NCBI GenBank assembly: GCA_964630925.1
Contig: CAZVZK010000085.1
Location: forward strand, 1-42,568
Length of the DNA stretch: 42,568 bases
Reading direction: 5' to 3'
Origin: RGDT01 sp964630925
GTDB lineage: Bacteria > Planctomycetota > Planctomycetia > Gemmatales > Gemmataceae
Shown: one piece after another, positions 23,808 through 31,561 of the stretch
How positions within the stretch are numbered: position 1 is the stretch's first letter
Layout: every line of letters starts with the position of its first letter
Notes under the pieces: model-generated
Seen by the model: only the letters and a program-made list of their open reading frames with translations
What the model was told of the DNA's origin: nothing
Database searches by the model: none
Position numbers and translations under genes: made by a program

Positions 23808-24536
23808 ATGCAGTATTGCTACAATCACTCGATTCTGATGATCATCCTTTGCATGATCGCTGGGGTGTTGATGATGGACTCTCATGTCGAAGGGGCAGGC
23901 CCCCCGCATCGCGATCACGTTGACCTGGAGCAATTCGCTCGTGACGTGAAGGATCACGACGGCCATCTGTCCCTGATCACGAAACACGGCAGACGCTTCG
24001 TGGCCGATGTGCTGGTATGTGGCGAGAAGATCACCGATTCCTGGGTGGTGGACCTGTCTCGGCATCCGCACCTAACGCAGTTGACTCTCATCGATACTTC
24101 GACGACCAAAATGGGGCTTCAGGTGCTTGCAGAGAACAATCACCGGTTGCAACGCCTCGCCTTGCAGTCGAACAGCCTCACTGCTGTGGATCTGGCCGTA
24201 TTGCCCCTGATGAAGTCGGTTACGTCGTTATCCCTTCAGATGCCTAAGGCGAGCAAGGGGCTATTTCCGATTCTCCGCAAGTGCGAACGCCTTGAATCGC
24301 TTAGCCTCCTCGACTGCCCGATCGGTGATGATGAGATCAGTGGAGTCGCGAATTGCGAACAACTTGAGAGTCTCTCTCTTCGCTCATCTTCGTTGTCTGA
24401 TGCTTCACTACCTGTGTTTGCGAGGCTGCCACATCTGAGGTTTCTTGAACTCATCGGTAGCCAGGTTACGAAGGATGGCGTGAGTCGATTGAAGAAAGTC
24501 AAGCCATCGCTCCTGGTTACGGTGCGGGACGAGTGA
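23808..24536 (+). CDS. Secreted leucine-rich-repeat protein
   Basis: The product has 242 aa from the ATG at 23808, preceded by a strong GGGAGGAGAGG. Residues 5-30 (ILMIILCMIAGVLMM ... VEGAG) are a signal peptide or lipid-free export leader. From residue 75 on, LRRs of about 24 residues follow (HPHLTQLTLIDTSTTKMGLQ, RLQRLALQSNSL, RLESLSLLDCPIGDDEISG, QLESLSLRSSSLSD, HLRFLELIGSQVTKDG). The RNI-type pattern is common in planctomycetes. Codon usage is AT-richer than the window average, like the adjacent RHS tip, so the two may have arrived together. Position just after a polymorphic toxin candidate raises the possibility of an immunity role, but the exported LRR form is not a known immunity family (inference, weak). 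Confidence 0.85.
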   Translation: MQYCYNHSILMIILCMIAGVLMMDSHVEGAGPPHRDHVDLEQFARDVKDHDGHLSLITKHGRRFVADVLVCGEKITDSWVVDLSRHPHLTQLTLIDTSTTKMGLQVLAENNHRLQRLALQSNSLTAVDLAVLPLMKSVTSLSLQMPKASKGLFPILRKCERLESLSLLDCPIGDDEISGVANCEQLESLSLRSSSLSDASLPVFARLPHLRFLELIGSQVTKDGVSRLKKVKPSLLVTVRDE

Positions 24537-24793
24537 AAACCGCTGGGGGTGTCCCACTCCGAAGCCGCAGGGCGGGCACGACGGCCTGCAAAGCCTCCAG
24601 CTCGTCCTCGGGCCGGGCGAAGCCGCCCCGCGCCCCCCATGTTCCACAGGTGTACCTGGCCGGAGCGCCGCGTCCAGCAAGGCCCGGCGGGCGGGCCGTC
24701 GTCGAGGAAGACGATCTCCAGCGGGCCGTGGTCCCACCTGTCGAGCTGGACCACCTCCGCCTGGCTGATCATGGACTGGGGGAACATGAGCAT
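24519..24793 (-). pseudogene. Small hypothetical gene with a one-base frameshift
   Basis: The start is good: ATG at 24793 with GGGAGGA 7 nt upstream. The frame MLMFPQSMISQAEVVQLDRW continues to HLWNMG near 24640. Just after this come GGGGGG (24633-24638) and GGGG on the coding strand, beyond which the protein-like frame is shifted: GFARPEDELEALQAVVPALR, then GTPPAVFTRPAP and a stop at 24519. The span is 275 nt, one base short of a 92-codon gene, so one missing G would restore a 91-aa protein. The first 45 residues look like a compact beta-rich domain (RWDHGPLEIVFLDDG). No family is recognised. It may be a sequencing indel rather than real loss. The 3' end overlaps the convergent LRR gene by 18 nt. 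Confidence 0.55.
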
Positions 24794-25273
24794 CACGGAA
24801 TCCTCCCGGTGGGGTTCTACGGCCGCCGTGGCCGCCTGCCATAGCCCGGCACGAGGGGCCTCAAGCCGTGACGCGATTTCCCGGCGACCCCGTGATTGCC
24901 TTGAGCGTGTGGCCGGAGCAAGGCGGGCGGCCGCGCCCGCCGGCCACGACACCCTCGCGGGTGGCCCTTCATGGTGCCTTCATGCCGACCGGCTAAAATC
25001 CCGCCGGCCCCACCGCAATCGATGGGGTAGCCATACACGTCTACGACAGGAGTGAGCGGAGCCGCGCCGAGGACGAAACGGCGGGGTGGCGTCAACGCGC
25101 CCGTGGGGCCGTCAACCGTCCGCATCCGGCCTGGTCGAATTGCTGGCGGGCGGCAGCGCCGGCGTTCCTTGACGCAGGCAATCCTTCCCGTGCCGTCCGG
25201 CCGCGCTGATTTGCAGGCAGCAGCCCTGATCTGCCCCTGTCCCTCTCCTGATGCACCCCGAAGGACCATCCCC
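24794..25273. other. Divergent intergenic region with hairpin and -10-like box
   Basis: The region is 480 nt long with no convincing gene. It contains a bulged GC hairpin (24909-24914 with 24942-24947, and 24922-24928 with 24935-24941) and TAAAAT at 24994-24999 within GGCTAAAATC, a good -10 candidate for the Hint gene. That would leave a leader of about 270 nt. A GTG at 25052 opens in frame with the Hint gene, but the codons between are Arg/Pro-rich and would bury the signal peptide. Confidence 0.5.
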
Positions 25274-26182
25274 ATGCGTGCCGTCTTCGTCTGCCTGTGC
25301 CTCTGCCTCACGGGCATGGCCCTGGCCGCGCCTCCCGCTTCCGTCCGCCTGCACCACGACTCCAGCCCCCTCTCGCCGGCGTTGCCTCTGCCCGAGCTGC
25401 CGGGTGGTGTCTCCAGCTTCTTCGTGCGTGGCACCCTGGCCGACAAGGGCAAGATCATCCTCGACCTGAAGCAGAGCCTCCCCGCTTTCACCGAGGCGGG
25501 AGAACCCACCTGGGGCGTGAAGGCCAAGTCGGTCGAGATCGAATGCGTCGCCGCCTTCGTGAAGGAACTGGCCATCCCGCGCAAAGGGGGCGACATCAAG
25601 CGGAACCTCTACCGCCTCGACAGCAAGGGGCTGAAGTCGAAGCTCTTCCTCCTCGGCCCGGAGAAAGCGGGGGGCACGCCCCGGCTACTCGTCCACGACG
25701 ACGGCGGCAAGGTCGTCCACGTCGTTGAGTTCATCAGGGACCAGCCCAAGGGGGGATGCCATCCCGGCTGTTTCCCGGCGGGCACGCCGGTCGCCACGCC
25801 CAAGGGGCTGCGCGGCGTCGAGACGATCCGGGTCGGCGATGAGGTGACGGCCGTGGACGCCAAGGGCGTCGCCGGCGTCGCCAAGGTGAAGGCCGTGTTC
25901 ACCGAGAGCAACACGCTGCTGGAAGTCGAGACCGATGCGGGCACGCTGGTCACCACGCCGTCGCAGCCCCTCTCGCGCGCCGACGGCCTCATCGTGGCGA
26001 CCAGGGAGCTGAAGCCTGGCGACGAGATCCACCGTTGGAAGGACGGCAAGCGGGTGACAGCCAGGGTGCTGTCGATCACCGACACCGGCCGGACGGCCAA
26101 GGTGTTCAACGTCGTCCTGGGGAACAGCGAGGTGTTCGTCGCCGGCGGCTTCCTCGCCCGGAGCAAGCCGGCGGCGGAGTAG
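25274..26182 (+). CDS. Secreted protein with degenerate Hint (intein-like) domain
   Basis: The product has 302 aa. The ATG at 25274 begins a clear signal peptide (MRAVFVCLCLCLTGMALAA, cut near residue 19). Residues 45-155 form a beta-rich domain unknown to me. Residues 161-292 are a Hint domain: C166-F-P-A-G-T-P-V-A-T-P, then IRVGDEVTAVDAKG, LEVETDAGTLVTTPSQPLSR, LKPGDEIHRWKDGKRV and the closing VFNVVLGNSEVFVAGG. In Hint domains the nucleophile Cys is kept (C166), but block B usually reads T-x-P-x-H; here the His position is Q231. The final His-Asn/Gln is also absent. Autoprocessing is therefore doubtful. Nothing follows the Hint domain except a 10-residue tail, so it is not a usual pre-toxin Hint. 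Confidence 0.82.
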   Translation: MRAVFVCLCLCLTGMALAAPPASVRLHHDSSPLSPALPLPELPGGVSSFFVRGTLADKGKIILDLKQSLPAFTEAGEPTWGVKAKSVEIECVAAFVKELAIPRKGGDIKRNLYRLDSKGLKSKLFLLGPEKAGGTPRLLVHDDGGKVVHVVEFIRDQPKGGCHPGCFPAGTPVATPKGLRGVETIRVGDEVTAVDAKGVAGVAKVKAVFTESNTLLEVETDAGTLVTTPSQPLSRADGLIVATRELKPGDEIHRWKDGKRVTARVLSITDTGRTAKVFNVVLGNSEVFVAGGFLARSKPAAE

Positions 26183-26197
26183 CCGGCCACTCCCTCG

Positions 26198-26220
26198 GCG
26201 GGCTCGCCCGCAATCGGGCG
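26198..26220. terminator. Alternative GC hairpins between convergent genes
   Basis: CGCCCG-CAAT-CGGGCG (26205-26220) and, as an exclusive alternative, GCGGGC-TC-GCCCGC (26198-26211) fill the 40-nt gap between the convergent Hint and yedK stops. No T-run follows on either strand, so intrinsic termination is uncertain. Confidence 0.4.
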
Positions 26221-26222
26221 GC

Positions 26223-26891
26223 TCAGAAGAGCGAGAGCTGCGACGGCCCCGCCGCCTCGACGCACGCCGGCCCCTCGCTCCTGACGCTGCCCACGGCCTT
26301 CCCCACGGCGAGGGTCGACATCGCCTCGGCCGGGAAGGGCCGCAGCATCGCGGCGACGGCGTCGGGCGTGGCCTCGCCCAGCCAGGCGGCCCACGCCTCC
26401 GGCGGCAGGATCACCGGCATCCTGTCGTGGCAGGGGGCGACCAGTTCGTTGGCGGCCGTGGTGAGCAGCGCCACCGAGCCGGCTTCTTCGGGCATCAGGC
26501 CGCGCGGCTCCCAGACGCCGGCGATGGCGAACAGGCCGCCGCCGGCGAGGGTGAAGTGGTGCGGCGTCTTCTCACGGCCGTCCGCCTTCCATTCGTAGAA
26601 GCCGTCGGCCGGCACGAGGCATCTCCGCTTCTTCAGAGCGTCCCTGAACGTCGGCTTCTCCGCAGCCGTCTCCGCCCTGGCGTTGATGAGCGGCGGCCCC
26701 TTGTCCGATGCCCACACGGGCACCAGGCCCCAACGCATCAGGGACGCGCGGCGCGGGCTCTTGTTGAGGACGGCGAGGACCTTCTGGGTGGGGGCGATGT
26801 TGTAGCGGGGCGTCCAGTCAGGCACGTCGTCCAGGGCGAACAGGGACGCGATGTCCTTGCCCGACGGGAGGAGGGTGAACCGTCCGCACAT
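26223..26891 (-). CDS. yedK: SRAP protein (abasic-site DNA-protein crosslinker)
   Basis: The product has 222 aa from the ATG at 26891; the start is fixed because Cys2 must follow the removed Met. SRAP (HMCES/YedK) proteins crosslink through Cys2 to abasic sites in single-stranded DNA and shield them. All family marks are present: M-C2-G-R-F-T, PRYNIAPTQ, MRWGLVPVWA, N70-A-R-A-E-T, RRCLVPADGFYEW (E100), FAIAGVWE, and CHDRMPVIL (H155). Length matches the usual 220-230 aa. The C-terminal 20 residues are variable. No LexA-type site was identified upstream. It is convergent with the Hint gene. The assignment is very secure. Confidence 0.97.
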   Translation of the reverse strand: MCGRFTLLPSGKDIASLFALDDVPDWTPRYNIAPTQKVLAVLNKSPRRASLMRWGLVPVWASDKGPPLINARAETAAEKPTFRDALKKRRCLVPADGFYEWKADGREKTPHHFTLAGGGLFAIAGVWEPRGLMPEEAGSVALLTTAANELVAPCHDRMPVILPPEAWAAWLGEATPDAVAAMLRPFPAEAMSTLAVGKAVGSVRSEGPACVEAAGPSQLSLF

Positions 26892-27141
26892 GGTGAGGCT
26901 CTCGGGAGGCTCCTGCGCTCATCGGCCCGCCGCCGCCCCGCCTTGAGGGGAACGGAGGACGACCGGCACGCGGTCGCCGCTGATGGCCGCGCCGCCGGAG
27001 CCACCCGCCGGGTGGGGACCGCAGGACGATCCGCGTGAAGAGGCCCGGCCCGTCACTACCATGCTCCTCGCGAACGCTCCATGCGGCTACACTCCGTGGC
27101 GGACACGGGACGCTCCGCTGCCTGCGGCGAGGGAGAACACC
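26892..27141. other. Intergenic region upstream of yedK and a small plus-strand gene
   Basis: These 250 nt contain only chance frames. TACACT at 27088-27093 in GGCTACACT is a candidate -10 box for the small gene starting at 27142. Nothing else could be supported. Confidence 0.45.
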
Positions 27142-27278
27142 ATGAGCATCGGCGAAGTGCCGCAAGCGACAGCCACCGGCGATGGCCCCGACGGCGTCGT
27201 CACCCAGGGCGAGGGAAGGGGCGCGCGGCCAGGGCCGCCTTCGTCATCGAGGCTTACCCCGGATTCGACGGCGGCTGA
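27142..27278 (+). pseudogene. Very small gene with apparent one-base frameshift
   Basis: The ATG at 27142 follows GAGGGAGA with good spacing and a TACACT box 49 nt upstream. The frame reads MSIGEVPQATATGDGPDGVV, then TQGEG; after the AAGGGG run near 27217 the protein-like frame shifts to GRAARAAFVIEAYPGFDGG and a stop at 27278. The span of 137 nt is one base short of 46 codons, so one missing G would give a 45-aa protein. It is too short to classify, and the two halves may not belong together. Confidence 0.35.
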
Positions 27279-27460
27279 CGCGGCCAGCCGGCTGCCCGTT
27301 TCCTGGGCACGGCGCGCCCGGTCTTGTGGCGCGCCGCGCCGCAGTTCAACCGAAGCATCGCCGGCCCCCTTCTGGCGAACTTGCGGTGAAGCCGATGTTC
27401 CGCCGGGCGGAAGTGCCCGCTGGCACTGGGGCGGCCGCCTCGGCTCCGGGGCGGGCCGCC

Positions 27461-27468
27461 GCTACAAT
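27461..27468 (+). promoter_or_regulatory. Putative -10 box GCTACAAT
   Basis: TACAAT at 27463-27468 lies 35 nt upstream of the ATG at 27503, a typical distance. It is the same octamer as at 7011-7018. No -35 match is seen at 16-18 nt. The rest of 27279-27460 shows no gene. Confidence 0.42.
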
Positions 27469-27502
27469 CGCCTCTGCCCAAGGACGGCGAGGACAGACCC
27501 GG

Positions 27503-28276
27503 ATGGCGGAGGACAAGCAGCCCGCCCGCGCGTGCCCGGCGTGCGGGAGCGGCGACTACAGGTTCCGCAGCCGCAGGCAGATCGAGGCGGCGGACGGACA
27601 GGAGGCGATGCTAGAGACCAAGTACCGCTGCCAGCCCTGCGGCCACGAGTGGAAAGAGAAGGTGCCCGGCGTCTTGAGTGAGGCGGCCGGTGGATGGGAC
27701 GGGGTAGCCGGGGCGGCGAACTTGGGCAGGCCCTTGCCGCAGGGCCGTCGGGTCGGGGAGGCAGGTGTGAGCGTCGGGCTGCGGAACCTGCTGGGCCGCG
27801 CCGGTTGTGCCGACGCCGTCACGGCCTGGATGTCCACGGCGGAGGTCCCGGCCGGCCTCCGCGCCCTGTTCATCCCGCACGTCCGCGATGTCCTACGCCG
27901 CGTGGACGCCGCCGGCGAGGAGGCCGGCCTTTGGCCCGTGAAGCTGGCCGCCCTCGTCCACGAGTCCCCGCAGGAGGCCCTCCCCGCCTTGTTGGAGGCG
28001 GCGGGCTTCGCGGATGTCGCCGGACAGGTGGCCGCCGTGGTGGCGGGCTTCGGCGCGGTCTGGAAAACGCAAGGCGAGGCAGGGCTGGCCGCGTTCACGC
28101 GCGAGCATGCCCCCTGCCTCCGCCAACTGCTGCTCTTCGAGCTGGCCCACGAGGGGCGGGCGACGGCGGCCATGCACCGGGCGGCGGCGCTCGGGGGTTT
28201 CGCCGGCGAAATGGCCCGCTGGCAGGCCGGGCTGCTCACGCTGAAGGATGGGGGAGGCCCGCACGACGGAGCATGA
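27503..28276 (+). CDS. Zinc-ribbon protein with C-terminal helical HD-like domain
   Basis: The product has 257 aa from the ATG at 27503. Residues 8-52 form a zinc ribbon: C11-P-A-C14, a 28-residue beta loop, C43-Q-P-C46-G-H-E-W. After a Gly-rich linker (55-90) comes an all-helical domain, LRNLLGRAGCADAVTAWMST ... VKLAALVHESPQEALPALLE ... LLLFELAHEGRA. The order of helices and the H-E pair in AALVHES recall HD-fold domains attached to nucleotidyltransferases, but the metal-binding H-D is H-E and other ligands are not certain. A GTG at 27767 has a strong GGGGAGG before it, so the helical domain might also be made separately. I recognise no named family. It may act on RNA or DNA (inference from the ribbon). 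Confidence 0.6.
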   Translation: MAEDKQPARACPACGSGDYRFRSRRQIEAADGQEAMLETKYRCQPCGHEWKEKVPGVLSEAAGGWDGVAGAANLGRPLPQGRRVGEAGVSVGLRNLLGRAGCADAVTAWMSTAEVPAGLRALFIPHVRDVLRRVDAAGEEAGLWPVKLAALVHESPQEALPALLEAAGFADVAGQVAAVVAGFGAVWKTQGEAGLAAFTREHAPCLRQLLLFELAHEGRATAAMHRAAALGGFAGEMARWQAGLLTLKDGGGPHDGA

Positions 28277-28337
28277 GTGGCAGGATTCCCGGCCCGGCAA
28301 GCAGGAGGGCGGCTGGATCGTCTTCTTCTTGACGCCC

Positions 28338-28841
28338 GTGCCCCGCCGCGTGAGGTGGACATTGAGCCGCACAGGACACATCCTTGGCGCGCTGGCCCTG
28401 GCCTTCGCGGCATCGCAGACAACGGCCGCCGGCCCCGACCCCGAGCCGCCGCCGGACCGGGCGAAGCCCCTGGAGAAGATCGCCAAGGCGATGGACGACC
28501 TTGCCAAGCGGCTGAAGGACGGCTCGCTCGGCCCCGACACCCAGCGGCTCCACGAGCGGGTGCTGGCGGACCTCGGCGAGGCGATGCGCCGCGAGAAGGC
28601 GGCCGCCGCGAAGGCGGAGGAGAGGAAGGACCGCGCGGAGATGGCACGGGTGGCCGCCGGCCTGGAGCAGGCCCGCGCCACGCAGGAGCGGCTCGGCCAG
28701 TCCATGAAGCGGCTCGGCCGGCTCGGCCGGCTCGGCGAGGGCAAGGAGAGGGATGCCGCCCTCGCCGACCTGAGCCAGGAGCAGGCGAAGGCCGCGCAGA
28801 TGGTGCGCGACATCGCCGCGCGGGTCAAGCCCGCGAAGTGA
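28338..28841 (+). CDS. Secreted coiled-coil protein
   Basis: The product has 167 aa from the GTG at 28338; 28350 (GTG) is as likely, and the ATG at 28248 would overlap the previous gene and place 30 residues before the signal peptide. The leader RRVRWTLSRTGHILGALALA, followed by FAASQTTAAG, is a signal peptide. The mature part begins proline-rich and then becomes one long coiled coil of Lys, Arg, Glu and Ala (residues 45-160). It includes a short repeat GRLGRLGRLGE coded by a tandem CGGCTCGGC run near 28712-28737. It is likely periplasmic or envelope-associated; the partner is unknown. It lies directly after the zinc-ribbon gene. Confidence 0.62.
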   Translation: MPRRVRWTLSRTGHILGALALAFAASQTTAAGPDPEPPPDRAKPLEKIAKAMDDLAKRLKDGSLGPDTQRLHERVLADLGEAMRREKAAAAKAEERKDRAEMARVAAGLEQARATQERLGQSMKRLGRLGRLGEGKERDAALADLSQEQAKAAQMVRDIAARVKPAK

Positions 28842-28932
28842 GCCCGCCTGGGCCTGGGCGGGCTGGGGCTGATGGCAGAGCCCCGGCCAGGTGCGAGAAT
28901 GCCCCTGTAGCCCTCACCACGGAGATGGCCTG

Positions 28933-29379
28933 ATGCGCCTGTGCCTGCTGCTGGTGTTCGCGGCGATCCTCGGCCTGGCGTTCGCGCCACTGCCGTTCCA
29001 CCGACCCGGCAAGCCTGTCCCTCCCGCCGCGCGCGTGACGGCCCTGATGGAGGGCTACCGAACGAAGGTGCCGCCGGCCGAGGGGATCGGCGAGCAGAAC
29101 GGGCGGAGCGTCAAGGAGCTTGCGCCGTGCCTGATGAGCCACCTGGCCGGCGTCGGCCGGCGGATGGGCGTCAAGACAAGGGCGGATTGCCTCGCCCTGC
29201 TGCCGTACCTGAAGGACCGCGACTGCAAGCTCCGGTTCATCGCAATGCAAGCGCTTGAAATGGCGACCAAGGCCCACCAGCATGGCCTGAACGTCGAATG
29301 CTTCATCGACATCACTTCCGAGGGGCACCGCCGGATGGCGGCCCGGATCGCCGAGCTGGCCGACAGGCTCGACCCGTAG
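28933..29379 (+). CDS. Small secreted hypothetical protein
   Basis: The product has 148 aa from the ATG at 28933, chosen because it starts a clean signal peptide (MRLCLLLVFAAILGLAFAPL). The mature protein is helical, with an apparent single HEAT-like hairpin, TRADCLALLPYLKDRDCKLR followed by FIAMQALEMA, and three cysteines that could form a disulphide. The C-terminus ends RRMAARIAELADRLDP. It is located in the envelope or periplasm by prediction. No family is recognised. It follows the coiled-coil secreted gene by 91 nt in the same direction, so the two may be co-expressed. Confidence 0.68.
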   Translation: MRLCLLLVFAAILGLAFAPLPFHRPGKPVPPAARVTALMEGYRTKVPPAEGIGEQNGRSVKELAPCLMSHLAGVGRRMGVKTRADCLALLPYLKDRDCKLRFIAMQALEMATKAHQHGLNVECFIDITSEGHRRMAARIAELADRLDP

Positions 29380-29536
29380 CCGGGAATGAAAGCGGCCGGG
29401 TCGCGGCTCGCGGGGCGTCGCCCATCACCCCGCACGCTCGCGCCCGGCCACGGTCCAGGCTACAAGAGGGCCGCCGGCGCGTCATCGCCACCTGCGGCGG
29501 CTTCATCACCTTTTCATCCGGCGTTCCAGCACGGCC

Positions 29537-29902
29537 TCAAACCGGCAGCCCGGCCCTCTCCCGCGCCTCGCGGCACGGCCCGCTGCCCGACGTGAAGTCG
29601 CGGCAGGCGGCCGGCCTGTCGGCGTAGACGGAGCAGCCGCAGCGGACGCCCAGCTCGCCGTCGAAGCCGACGCAAGCCGGGTAGCCCCACGCCCCCTCGT
29701 GCGGGGCCACGGCTAGGCATTTCTGCCCCATCGCCGGCCGGACGACGCGCAGGCCGTGCCCGCGCATCACGGCGGCCTCGCGCCGGCCGAGCGGGACGTA
29801 GCCGTCGCCGTCGAAGGCCCCCAGGTGGACACAGCACGCGCCGCACGACCGGCAGTCGTACGCGGCCTCGCTTGCTTCGTCCTCTTCATGATCCTCCTGC
29901 AT
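29537..29902 (-). CDS. YkgJ-family cysteine-cluster protein
   Basis: The product has 121 aa from the ATG at 29902, with GGAGGTGG upstream. It carries the YkgJ (PF03692) signature: YDC17-x-x-C20-G-A-C23-C24 at the N-terminus, a mid-protein K-C-L-A, Y-P-A-C, and the closing CSVYADRPAACRDF. Members are thought to chelate zinc or iron; the precise role is unknown. The length is typical for the family. The first 12 residues are acidic. It is convergent with the secreted gene ending at 29379; the 157-nt gap between them shows no gene. Confidence 0.92.
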   Translation of the reverse strand: MQEDHEEDEASEAAYDCRSCGACCVHLGAFDGDGYVPLGRREAAVMRGHGLRVVRPAMGQKCLAVAPHEGAWGYPACVGFDGELGVRCGCSVYADRPAACRDFTSGSGPCREARERAGLPV

Positions 29903-29991
29903 CCCGCCACCTCCAGGGGGCCGCCCAAGCTACCCCGGATGCGGTCCTCTGGACAAGAGCATGAGGCCGCCTGGAGACGAGAAGGGCGGGC

Positions 29992-30744
29992 TCAGACCTG
30001 GGCCATGCCCCCGTCAACGGAGAGGTCGATGCCGGTGACGAAGCTGGAGTCGTCGGAGGCGAGGAACAGGGCCACCGTGGCGATCTCCTCGGGCCTGCCC
30101 ATGCGTCCCAGGGGGACCTGGCTGGCGAAGCCCTGCTTGACCTTCTCGACCTCATCGGCCGGGACGCCGATGCCGGCGAAGATGGGGGTGTCTACCGGGC
30201 CGGGGCTGAGGGTGTTGACGCGGATCTTGCGGTCCTTGAGGTCGTTGGCCCAGGAGCGGGCGAAGGAGCGGACGGCGGCCTTGGTGGCGCTGTAGACGCT
30301 GAAGGCGGGCGTGCCGGTGTAGCCGGCGATGGAGCCGTTGAGGATGATCGAGCCGCCGTCGGGCATCAACGGCAGTGCCTTCTGGACGGTGAACAGCAGG
30401 CCCTTCACGTTGATGTTGAAGAGCTTGTCGAAGTGCTGCTCGGTGATCTGGCCCAGCGGCACCAGCTCGCCGGCCCCGGCGTTGGCGAAGACGATGTCCA
30501 CGCGGCCGTGCTTCTCCTTGACCGTGGCGTACAGGCGGTCGAGGTCGGGCAGGCTGGCCACGTCGCCCTGCACGGCGGTGACGTTGCGGCCGACCTGCTT
30601 GACGGCCTCGTCCAGCTCCTTCTGGCGGCGGCCGGTGATGTAGACGCGCGCCCCCTCCTCCACGAACAACTTCGCGGTGGCCAGGCCCATGCCGCTGTTG
30701 CCGCCGGTGATGACCGCGATCTTGCCTTCCAGCTTCTTCGCCAT
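29992..30744 (-). CDS. Short-chain dehydrogenase/reductase (classical SDR)
   Basis: The product has 250 aa from the ATG at 30744, preceded by GGAGACGG. It has the classical SDR layout: the Rossmann motif T13-G-G-N-S-G-M-G20, the D61-V turn, N88-A-G, S138, and the catalytic Y151-S-A-T-K155. The C-terminal P-G-P-V-D-T-P and G-R-M-G-R-P-E-E-I segments and the closing DLSVDGGMAQV are family-typical. Arg39-Arg40 after the second strand favours NADP(H) over NAD(H). The substrate cannot be told. Such sequences are usually annotated as glucose-1-dehydrogenase-like or 3-oxoacyl-ACP-reductase-like. It stands alone and is divergent from the secreted gene at 30902. Confidence 0.96.
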   Translation of the reverse strand: MAKKLEGKIAVITGGNSGMGLATAKLFVEEGARVYITGRRQKELDEAVKQVGRNVTAVQGDVASLPDLDRLYATVKEKHGRVDIVFANAGAGELVPLGQITEQHFDKLFNINVKGLLFTVQKALPLMPDGGSIILNGSIAGYTGTPAFSVYSATKAAVRSFARSWANDLKDRKIRVNTLSPGPVDTPIFAGIGVPADEVEKVKQGFASQVPLGRMGRPEEIATVALFLASDDSSFVTGIDLSVDGGMAQV

Positions 30745-30901
30745 GACCGTCTCCTTGCTCGGGTGCCTTCGGGAGGGAATACCTGCCGGGGGTCCGGGCC
30801 TTACACGGGGTGCCGCTTTTTCTTGCCGCCTGTGGGCCCTTGGCGCGTCCCGCCGCAGGGGATAGGCTTTCCGGCAACGCCCTCCTGGATGCAGGTCCGC
30901 C

Positions 30902-31549
30902 ATGTCCCGCGCCGCCGGCTTGCCGATCTGGCTCGCACTCTTCGTCGCTTCAGGGCAGGCCGCCCCCGCGCCGTTCCTGCCCAAGGCGGGGCCGGGCCAC
31001 GTCGGCGCGTGGAGCGAGCCCGTAGCCGGCATCCGCGTCCGCCTGTCCGCCTCCAAGGCCCGCTACCGCGCCGGCGAGCCTGTCCATCTCACGTTGGAGG
31101 TCCAGAACGTCGGCAAGGTGCCTCTGATGATCGAGGACCCCCGCCTCCTGCCGTCCGTCTCTGCGCCGGGGGCCATGCTGTTCCGCCACGTCCGCTACCC
31201 GTGGGCGATCATCCGCGAGGGCCCGAGCGAGAAGCGGCGGGAGCTGGACGAGATGCTGATGAAGCGGCTGCACCGCCGCGTGCAGCCCGGCGAGTCGCTC
31301 CGCGTCGTGGCGGTGGCCGCCGGGGAGCCGCCCAGGGAGGGCGAGGAGCGGTTGGAGAAGCTGGTGGAGGCCGAGCCGGGGGAGGAGGTTCCTCGCCAGA
31401 CGTTGGCCTTCCCCGGCGGCGGGAGGCCGGGCAGCAGCGTGCTACGGGCGGTCTTCTCGGCCCCCGCGAGGGGATGGAAGGCGGTGGACGGGGCCTGGGC
31501 CGGGGACCGCCTGGAGAGCCCGCCCATCAGGATTGAGGTCGCCGACTGA
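30902..31549 (+). CDS. Secreted protein with Ig-like/cohesin-type beta domain
   Basis: The product has 215 aa from the ATG at 30902, which opens a signal peptide (MSRAAGLPIWLALFVASGQA). Residues 38-100 read VAGIRVRLSASKARYRAGEP and VHLTLEVQNVGKVPLMIED, the usual pattern of a bacterial intracellular-proteinase-inhibitor-like or Ig-like beta sandwich (a 'Y-x-x-G-E-P-V-x-L-x-L-x-V-x-N' strand pair). The middle (110-160) is helical and charged, and the end returns to beta strands. It is probably an envelope protein; no catalytic residues are seen. It is transcribed away from the SDR gene. Confidence 0.75.
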   Translation: MSRAAGLPIWLALFVASGQAAPAPFLPKAGPGHVGAWSEPVAGIRVRLSASKARYRAGEPVHLTLEVQNVGKVPLMIEDPRLLPSVSAPGAMLFRHVRYPWAIIREGPSEKRRELDEMLMKRLHRRVQPGESLRVVAVAAGEPPREGEERLEKLVEAEPGEEVPRQTLAFPGGGRPGSSVLRAVFSAPARGWKAVDGAWAGDRLESPPIRIEVAD

Positions 31550-31561
31550 AGGCCAGAGGGC

